In this document: positions 56,273 through 64,000 of the stretch, piece by piece
Layout of the letters: every line of letters starts with the position of its first letter
How positions within the stretch are numbered: position 1 is the first letter of the stretch
Source of the DNA: Melastoma dodecandrum
Lineage: Eukaryota; Streptophyta; Magnoliopsida; Myrtales; Melastomataceae
NCBI GenBank assembly: GCA_029817715.1
Contig: JARUPY010000027.1
Span: 220,532 to 284,531 of the forward strand
Reading direction: 5' to 3'
DNA: 64,000 nt
Program-made: the position numbers and the translations under genes
The notes under the pieces: generated by a model
The model's database searches: none
What the model saw: the letters and a program-made list of their open reading frames with translations, nothing else
What the model was told of the DNA's origin: nothing

Positions 56273-57778
56273 ATGTCGATGCTCTTAACTGATGGTCATT
56301 CGACCGAACGTCCTGCGCTCTTTGCAGGACAACACTTCTCATATTGGAAAATGATAGAGTTGTTCATAGGAGCAAAAGAAGCCGATTGCTGGCAGATTAT
56401 AATGGAAGGAGATCTCGTAATTCCTCCATCTAATCCCAGCGACTCTCGGCATGAATTTGAAAGGAAGGGAACTATCTCGCTGAACATTAAAGCAAGGCAC
56501 TACTTGGTGTGCGCTCTTGCTGGAAATGAGTTCAATCGCGTTTCTACTTGTATGACGGCGAAAGAAATGTGGGATAGACTTCCTTTAATCTATGATGGAA
56601 CAGAACAAGTCAAGGAATCCAAAGTGAATGCATTAGTAACTCAATACGAAGCATTCAAGATGAAAAAGGATGAGTTAATAAATCAAATGTTTGATAGACT
56701 CACCGAAATCACTAATGCCATGGAATCTCTTGGCAAGACCATTTCCAATTTTGAGCTAGTCAGAAAAATACTTCGCTCACTGCCTAAAACTTGGGAAGCC
56801 AAGAAGACGGCAATTGAAGAAGCTAAAGATTTGACGAGCTTAAGTCTTCAACAGTTACTTGGTTCTCTCGTTGCTTACGAAAATGAGAATAAGGTTGCTG
56901 AAGATAAGAGACCAATGCTGTTGCATTTAAAGGGAGCGTTGAATCCTCCGATGATTCCGAGGATGAATCCTTGTTCGATTCAGAGGATGAAATCTCCTTC
57001 ATGGCAAGGAAATTTGAGAAGTATCTTCGCAAAAATCGTTTTCAAAGAAAAACGATATGCTAAAAAGAAGAATACTAAATCACACCAAAGTAAATGTGGT
57101 GTGTGCTATGAGTGCAACAAACCTGGTCATATGCGACCAGATTGCCCACTTCTAAATGAAAAGGGCAAACCTTCAAAATATAAGAAAGATGTCATGATGG
57201 CATCTTGGAGTGATAGTGAATGAGGAATCAGATCAGAACGATGAAACAGCAAACATCTACTATATGACGCAAACTGATGCTGAAACTGATAAGGTAAACG
57301 TCTCACCCTCTGATCTATCTGCTGAAGATATTGAGAATCTTTTCTCAGAATTCTATGATAAAATTGAGTCTTTGTCCGTAAATAATAAGGTTCTCAAGAA
57401 GGAGAATCAATTCTTGAGTGCTGAGAACGCTTCTCTTAAGGAAGAGTTATCAGTAAGGCTAAGAAAGCGGTAAAGCAACTTTCTCAATCTAAATTAAAGA
57501 TTGAGGAACTGCAACAGCAACTCAGTGCTGTGCACAACAAAACTGATTTATGTGTACATGAGAAGTATGATTCCAAAAATGTGAAACATGGGAAATATGT
57601 TCCTCCTCACGTTAGGAATGGCGAGTCTCATTATATTATTCAAAGGTTACCTAGGCTTTGCTATTATTGTAGAAAGCCAGATCATTTTATCAAAAATTGC
57701 CATGTGAGGCGAAATGATATTCTTGGCATTACTTCTAAAGTTGATGGTTCTATTGTTAAATGGCAACGACTTACTTAA
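56273..57778 (+). pseudogene. Copia gag (UBN2 type) with two zinc knuckles
   Basis: Starts at ATG 56273. The UBN2-type gag domain contains FSYWKMIELFIGAKEADCW, VSTCMTAKEMWDRLPLIYDG and MFDRLTEITNAMESLGK. A first knuckle CYECNKPGHMRPDC lies at about 57105-57147. A coiled-coil part (57250-57530; NNKVLKKENQFLSAENASLK) and a second knuckle CYYCRKPDHFIKNC (about 57659-57700) follow. Frame changes occur near 56925, 57035, 57215 and 57465. The two-knuckle, coiled-coil layout is common in SIRE-type gag. Confidence 0.85.
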
Positions 57779-60770
57779 GTTCTTTCTCTATTTCAGGGAT
57801 GCTTCAAGTCCATTGCTAAGGACCATATATGGGTACTTAGATAGTGGCTGCTCGAGGCACATGTCAGGAGATGTCTCATTATTCTCCACACTGGTTTTCC
57901 AGGATGGTGGTGATGTCACCTTTGGTGATAATGAAAAAGGGATGGTTAAAGGAACATGGGCCATTTGCTGTTCTAACTCCCTAATCATTGAAGGAGTTCT
58001 TTATGTTAAAGGCCTCCAACACAATTTGATTAATATTAGTCAATTGTGCGATAAAGGTTATCAAGTTTCTTTCGATGAAAGGACGTGTAACGTTTCACGA
58101 GATGATGTTACTTGCTTCATTGGTGAACGCAAGAAAAAACATCTATATCATGTCCTTTAAGAACGTCTTCGTTGGAGAAAATTGTCTCTTGTCTGTTAAG
58201 GACGAGACTACTTTATGGCATAGAAGGTTGGGACATGAAAACTATGACTTGCTGTCCAAACTTGCCAGAAAAGATGCTATTAAGGGATTACCCAAAATTA
58301 AGTTTGACAATGACAAGTTTTGCAAAGCTTGTTCTATTGGCAAACAAACAAAGGTTTCCTTTAAAAGTAAAAGTATGATGTCAAGCAAAGCACCGCTTGA
58401 ATTACTTCATATGGACTTATTTGGTCCAACAAGGACTCAAAGTTTAGGAGGTAGACGTTATGGATTAGTTATGGTAGATGACTTTTCCAGATTCACTTGG
58501 GTTAAATTTTTAGCCCATAAAAGTGATACGTTTGCAACCTTTGAAACCTTAGTCAAACAACTTCAAAATGAGAAAGGTGTTTCTCTACGAAGCATAAGAA
58601 CGGATCTTGGTACCGAATTTGATAACCATGACTTCACTTCATTCTGTGAAGAATATGGTATTAACCATAATTTCTCTGCTCCATATACTCCACAGCAAAA
58701 CGGAGTTGTAGAGCGAAAGAATAGAACCTTATAGGACATGGCGAGAACCATGTTGCTGGAAAGAGAGGTTACTAAAAATCTTTGGGCTGAGGCTATAAGT
58801 ACAGCATGTTATATCTCAAATCGAGTTCACTTAAGGCCCTCCTTAGGGAAAACTCCCTATGAGTTATATAAAGGCAGAAAGCCAAATATTTCATACTTCC
58901 ATCCATTTGGAAGTAATTGTTTTATCTTGAGACCCATTAAAGATGGTGTCGGGAAGTTTGACGCTCAATCTGATGAGGGCATATTCTTAGGATACTCTCT
59001 CACGAGCAAAGCATATAGAGTTTTTAATAAAAGAACTCTAACTGTTGAAGAGTCCATCAATGTTAAAGTTGATGATTCTCCGACACAGAAGGACGATGTT
59101 GTGGAAGCAGCAGAACAATCTTCAACAACAGTATCAAATGAAACATCACAGCAAACGATTGCTTATCCGAACGGAAACACTGTAGTAGATATACAGCAAG
59201 TGCCTGCTGCACACACTGAAAATATTTCTGGTGATTTTCAGATATACAAACAGAGGATCGTGTTCCTCCTTTATATAAGAAAAGACATCCTATTGACCAA
59301 GTCATATAAGCAATACACACAGGAGTGCGAACCCGACATACAGTAAGTATGTACTGTGAACACTCCACTTTTATTTCTCAAAAGGAACCTCAAGGCATTG
59401 ATGATGTTGCTCGTATGATGCCAAATCTGAATTCTCAACAATGCAAGAGGAAATTTGAACCAATTTAGAGAGAAACAAAGTTTGGAGAGCGTAGTACCTA
59501 GACCTAATGATCGTTCCATTATTTGGAACACAAATGGGTCTACATCGAACATAAACTTGATGAAGTCCCTGGAATGTTGTGAGAAACAAAGCCAGACTTG
59601 TAGACGAAAGGTTACTCTCAAGAAGGAGGGTAATCGATTTTGATGAAACGTGTCGCTTCCCGTTGCGCGTCTTGAAGTAATACGCTTACTTCTAGGCGTA
59701 TGCTTGCTATAATAACTTCAAGCTATATTCAAATGGTTGTGAAAAAACACATTCCTCAATCGTGATCTAAAAGAGGAAGTTTTATTGTTTGAACAACACC
59801 CTGGATTCACCGATCCAAAAATTTCGCAATCGTGTTTAACAGGCTTTCTAATAAGCTTTATATGGGCTTAAGCACAACTCCGAGAGCATGGTACGAAAAG
59901 CTTAGTTCCTTTCTTTATAGCAAAGGGATATAGGCATGGCAAAATCGATACAACCTTGTTTCTTAAAAAACAGGAATGTTGATCTTTTTTTAGTCGCTCA
60001 AATATAATAGTGGACGACATTATATTTGGGTTCAACAAAGATGAAACAAACCTATGCAACCTGAATTCTCTATACTTTATAAGAGCTGAGTGTATTTTAG
60101 AGAAATGAGTCTCATGGGAGAACATCACTTTCTTCCTTGGACTCCAAATTAAGCCAAAAAAAAAAAACTGAAGATGGAATTTTTATTCCATCAAGAAATA
60201 GTTACAGCAAACAGCTGCTGCACAGAAATTTGAGCTTGAGAATGTTTTAAACCCTTTGTCGACTCCTATTGGTAGTTAATACCCAAGATTAGAAAAAGAT
60301 GAATGGTGGGAAAGGAAGTTGATTCCAAACTATACAGAAGCCATTGATAGGGTCATTACTCTATCTTACGGCTTTCGTAGACCAGATATCAAGTTTTAGC
60401 GTCATTATTGCTTATTGCGCTAGATATCAGTCTGCTCCAAAATGAAGTCACACCCTTGCTGTAGTTAAAAGGATCTTTAGGATTACCTCACAGGGACTGT
60501 TAGCTCTAGGTTTATTGGTAATCACCAGGCGGGGTATCGTTGCTGGATCCCATAGGAATATTCAGATGCAGACTATGCTGGATGCCGTGACTAGATAGTA
60601 AAAAGTACTTCTAGTAACTTGTCAGTTATATTGGGAAGAATATGTTAATTTCCTGGTTCTCTCTAAGAAGCTAGACATCAGTCGCCTTATATCCACAGCT
60701 GACGGCAGAAATATGTGTGCAGAGGCAGACAGATTGTTGTGCTCAGTGCTATATATGGATGCGGGACAAA
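57779..60770 (+). pseudogene. Copia pol: protease, integrase, reverse transcriptase, RNase H
   Basis: Protease box LDSGCSRHMSGD (about 57836-57871) is intact. GAG-pre-integrase reads LWHRRLGHENYDLLSKLA, and the zinc finger ends CKACSIGKQ. The integrase core has ELLHMDLFGP, MVDDFSRFTWV, RTDLGTEFDN and YTPQQNGVVERKNRTL; a TAG at 58732 follows directly. The reverse transcriptase (about 59470-60110) is heavily broken but its catalytic box IVDDIIFG remains at about 60007. RNase H region: RYQSAP and VVKRIF (about 60420-60480). The integrase half is far better preserved than the reverse transcriptase half. Confidence 0.85.
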
Positions 60771-63480
60771 CAACTTTGAAGACTTATGATTCTTCATTTC
60801 AACAGTAATTCCAATTAATGTGTGATTAAACTACAAAGTTGCAATAAATTTATCCACGAAATCGGCCTGTCTATCACTCGAGATCTAAAGCATACATCGA
60901 GTTGAGACATCAGTTCTTGCGTGATTAATGTACAAAGTGAGAAAGTTGAGATTTTTAGCATATAAAATACATAAGCAACAGCTTGCTGAATATTCTTGAC
61001 CAAAACCATCTTGATAAGGAAAGGGTTTGGAATATTTACAAAGTGAATTAGGGATTATGTAATCCTACTATCTGTGATTGATAATACATTTGGTTCATCT
61101 AAACTATTGTTAAGGAAATTTTGTGATAAGAAAATAAAAATTTTCCTATGTGCCATTTCCTTCTCTATTTCTTTCTATAAAATATCTTTAAAAAGGGAAA
61201 CTACCCCTACGGTTAAAATCCCATAACTTCCTGTCAATCTTTTCTTTCAACCTACTACCTCCTTCCTCCGTCTCTTCTTCCCCAATCTGATCATGACACC
61301 CAAATACTGCAAAATCTTCAAAGGGGAAGGGAAAGCCTAAGAAACGTCGCAGGATATGACTGCTTCTGTCCAGGCAACTCTCCCATTCCAGGAGAATCTC
61401 CCAGTTACTGAGGGGGAGCCTTCGCTACTGCATGCCCCTGCTCCTGTGGTCACTAAGACCAAGTTAGACACCTGACTGCTGTTCTCTGTTAAGGAAAATG
61501 TGGATTCGGCTATTGCGATGCCACTGTTCTGTGGCGATTCTGCACTTGAAGATTGTTGCGGAGAAATACCCTCGGCTGTTGAGGAGAACAACCGCTGCAC
61601 CCAGAGGTAGGTTGCCAAGTCTACACCCGGCTTGGTGTCCGGAGTTCTCTGACAAAGCGGACACCTCTCTTCCACTCCAGACTCTAGGAACCTCTCTAAT
61701 GATGAGAGTAAGGAAAGTGAGGATCTTGATGATACCTCAGTCCGTAGGTGAACATGAAGCTCTTCTGCTGAGAAGACCCCTGCTGCGGATGACACTGTGG
61801 AGGTGGTTGGCTCTGTGGTACAAAATCCTCCTCATGTTGGCTCTGCTTTGGGTATTGCTTCTCGCATCCAGGATGAAGCGACCTTTCGCTGGTCTAAAGG
61901 ATGGTATGCACTCCTAGGCTCTCCTGGTCATAAGAAAGTGAAAAATTACATAGTTCTTCTGTGTTTATCCCTGAGATGTATCAGAATGTCTCTCTGGCTG
62001 AGTTAAATCCGCATTTCCTTTGCTAATGATACATTACCCTGCCGTAAACATGGCAAGGTGAAACAAGTGCTGCATGCAAAGCGTGTTTGATTTTGACTGG
62101 TTTCACTGAACCACCAGTTTCGCACTTTGCTGAGATGTTTGAGAAATTGACCGTGGCGGTCTTTCTGCGAGTATGATAGAAGTTCAAGGAAATTTATGTC
62201 CAACATTCTTATCCTATTTATAAAGAGGATTCCCTCATTAAGAGTACATCAACTGTGCTCAGTTTGATGATAAAGTCTTCGGTCTTTTCTGTGTTTGATG
62301 TTTCGTCGCATCTTTTTAACTCTGATCCCTTCAACAATTCTGAGGTGTGGAGTTCAATGAGGGAAAACTAAGAGGCTTATCAGGACCATCAATGACGGTG
62401 AGCTGCTGCTGACTGTCAGCGGGATATTTGCAAAACTCTGGGCTGAGCTGTTAAGCAACAGGATGTTTCATAAGGCAGTAATGTCTTGCTTAGCTCCCTC
62501 GTATTGGCAGCATTGGATACTGTCATGCCGCCAGCAGAAATGAATTTTGATGGTTCATCTCAAGCGAGGTATTCCTTGTGAATTTGGGAAGTTGTTTATT
62601 TTTGGCCACATGGCTTCTTGTGTTCAGGAGATGAGAACAGGGGCACTTCCTTTTGCACACGTTTATTACTGTACTGACTGTGAGCTTTAGTGGAGGGAGC
62701 AGGTTGTTCCTGTGAAATCAAATGGATTACCTGGACTACACAGGTTAATGGAGCTAACTCTATGGCGAGTATGGGCTACGCCAAGTATGTTGATGGTGTA
62801 TTCATCAAGAAACCAACCAATGCGGAGAAAAAAACATCCGCTGCCTCTGTCTATTGGCGAAGGCCACTGGCTGAAACTAGCAAACAGCGTCGTGCTTAAA
62901 TCGTGCAGCGAAGAGTCCCCCTTTGTTCAAAGGATTGAGTCCCTTCCTTCTTCCAAGGTTGGTAGAAATTCCTCGTTGAGGAACTCAACTTCAGCTCATG
63001 CGCTCCATTCTGCGGAGAGGATGGAATTTCATTTGCTGAGAGACTTGGCGCTGCGCTTGAGAAAGATGATCCAGACTCTGCTTGAAGACTGTTTGATGGA
63101 TTGAGCCATGACTCATCCTGCTGAGGATTGAGCTTACTCTCCTCTCTATCTTTAGATGTCTCTGCTCATTTTGTTTTCGTTCTTTGGCAACGTGTCCGAT
63201 CAACAGACATTATGCAATAACGTAATGTGCCAGCTATGTCAGCTTGTTTTTGACTGTCAGCTATGTTTTTGTTGCATCTACGCAAATGTCACTGCTACTT
63301 GCTGTAATCCTTTCTTTTTGATATGCACAAAAAGGGATAGAAAAATAAGTTAAAGGGGTTAAGGGGTAGCTTTTATCAAGTTTTTCACTTCACTTGTAAT
63401 AAATCAGTTCTAAGCCATATGGGGAGTTTAGGAGATTATTGGACAAAAGCTCTATCCTCGAGAAAGGTTTTTGTCATTAT
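60771..63480 (+). other. Long 3' region of SIRE-type element with decayed extra ORF
   Basis: After a noncoding stretch (60771-61290), a once-open region (61290-63110) reads in pieces: KESEDLDDTS, QNPPHVGSALG, YQNVSLAELNPHFL, TGFTEPPVSHFAEMFEKLT and YAKYVDGVFIKKP. SIRE elements have an extra (env-like) ORF at this place, so this is probably its remnant; I see no clear membrane segment or homologue. 63156-63353 is open and Cys-rich but probably chance. Confidence 0.5.
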
Positions 63481-63481
63481 C

Positions 63482-63496
63482 AAAAAGGGAGGAGAA
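63482..63496 (+). other. Polypurine tract of SIRE-type element
   Basis: AAAAAGGGAGGAGAA directly precedes the 3' LTR start TGTTTAACC; the upstream phrase GTCATTATCAAAAAGGGAGG is typical of SIRE elements. Confidence 0.88.
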
Positions 63497-64000
63497 TGTT
63501 TAACCTGATTTTTAAGATGAACCTAAGCAATAGCATTGACTCATAGTGAGCAGTAATGTTTCAAGAGTTACGTGCTTGTCCCTAGTGATGAGCTGAAGCA
63601 ATATCTGTGCTGAATTCACAGCTGGTAACTGTTATATATTACTTGTGATTTGTTGCGGTGATATTACGAATATATATAGCCAATATGGAAACAAATTTTG
63701 CAATACCCCCGTTTTATTTTGGGTTAATCTCAGATCAATCTTCTGTGTGTCCAAATTCATTTAAAAGTGGAGTTTAATGATCTCATTATAAAGATTTATG
63801 TAACTAACTATTATGATATTATCTTTCCAAGTTTATTTTTAGAAACAAAATATGTTTGCTGATAACCATCAGTCATTGTTACGCTGAAACAGGATAAAAT
63901 ATCTAATCCAAAATAATTTTGTTGATCATGATCGACCCAGATAAGATTATGATCAGATTTATAAAGATTAGTAAATAAATTATCTGATTAAGATAAGTGA
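63497..64000 (+). repeat. 3' LTR of SIRE-type element, truncated by window end
   Basis: Matches 54150 to about 54640 of the 5' LTR, with numerous one-base differences and small indels. The rest lies beyond the window. Confidence 0.9.

Larger units (their letters stand above)
54150..64000 (+). mobile_element. SIRE/Maximus-type Ty1/copia retrotransposon, right end cut by window
   Basis: A 5' LTR (54150-56130), primer site, gag, pol, a long 3' region and a polypurine tract are followed by the start of the 3' LTR (63497). The two LTR starts (TGTTAACCTGATTTTTATGA and TGTTTAACCTGATTTTTAAG) align for at least 500 bases with many small indels, so the element is old. It has a gag with two knuckles and about 2.7 kb between pol and the 3' LTR, as in SIRE elements. 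Reading frames are broken repeatedly from gag onwards. Confidence 0.88.

Noticed and set aside
63156..63353. Short Cys-rich frame before the 3' LTR, possibly membrane-spanning
   Set aside because: Too short, no homologue, in the noncoding end of a decayed retrotransposon.

Overview
The window is nuclear DNA from a flowering plant. The evidence is a phytochrome A relic, canonical GT-AG introns in plant-type housekeeping genes, and nested LTR retrotransposons of the plant Tat, SIRE and chromovirus types together with LINE, MULE, Tourist-like and hAT-like elements. The species cannot be named from the sequence. No prokaryotic, organellar or CRISPR features were seen.

Layout. 1-9281: a decayed Ty3/gypsy element of the Tat lineage on the minus strand, with its 5' LTR at 7821-9281; the other LTR lies off the left edge. 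9634-13285: a phytochrome A pseudogene fragment, split by a 2.7 kb LTR-like insertion (about 9802-12520). 13809-15303 (+): an intact three-exon short-chain dehydrogenase of the 1-acyl-DHAP reductase type. 15606-18041 (-): an intact seven-exon CID-domain (RPRD1-like) gene, convergent with the dehydrogenase. 19210-20714: a solo SIRE-type copia LTR. 21475-23620 (-): a LINE relic with no reverse transcriptase. 24196-24330: a candidate snRNA-type promoter. 25271-32515 (+): a second, deleted Ty3 element. 33272-33835 (-): DNA polymerase delta subunit 4. 34625-35621: a Pack-MULE with a 9-bp target duplication, 130-150 bp terminal inverted repeats and a captured lectin receptor kinase piece. 36385-40540: a copia relic holding a Tourist-like element, which itself holds an hAT-like element. 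42395-42871 (-): a MuDR-type N-terminal fragment. 44086-46779 (-): an Acinus-like SAP/RRM gene. 47609-51979 (-): a ten-exon TSR3 gene (18S rRNA aminocarboxypropyltransferase) with three lesions. 52791-54149: a chromovirus-like relic. 54150-64000 (+): a SIRE-type copia element inserted in that relic's gag, with its 3' LTR cut by the window end.

Biology. The host genes do unrelated housekeeping work: lipid reduction, Pol II CTD binding, DNA replication, RNA processing (the ASAP complex) and rRNA modification. The dehydrogenase, CID gene and TSR3 are, from memory, neighbours in Arabidopsis (At5g10050-At5g10070). If so, this is an ancient gene block opened up by about 30 kb of mobile elements. 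The most interesting items are the Pack-MULE, the split PHYA relic, the antisense ORF remnant of the Tat element, the lesions in TSR3 and the unidentified snRNA-type promoter.
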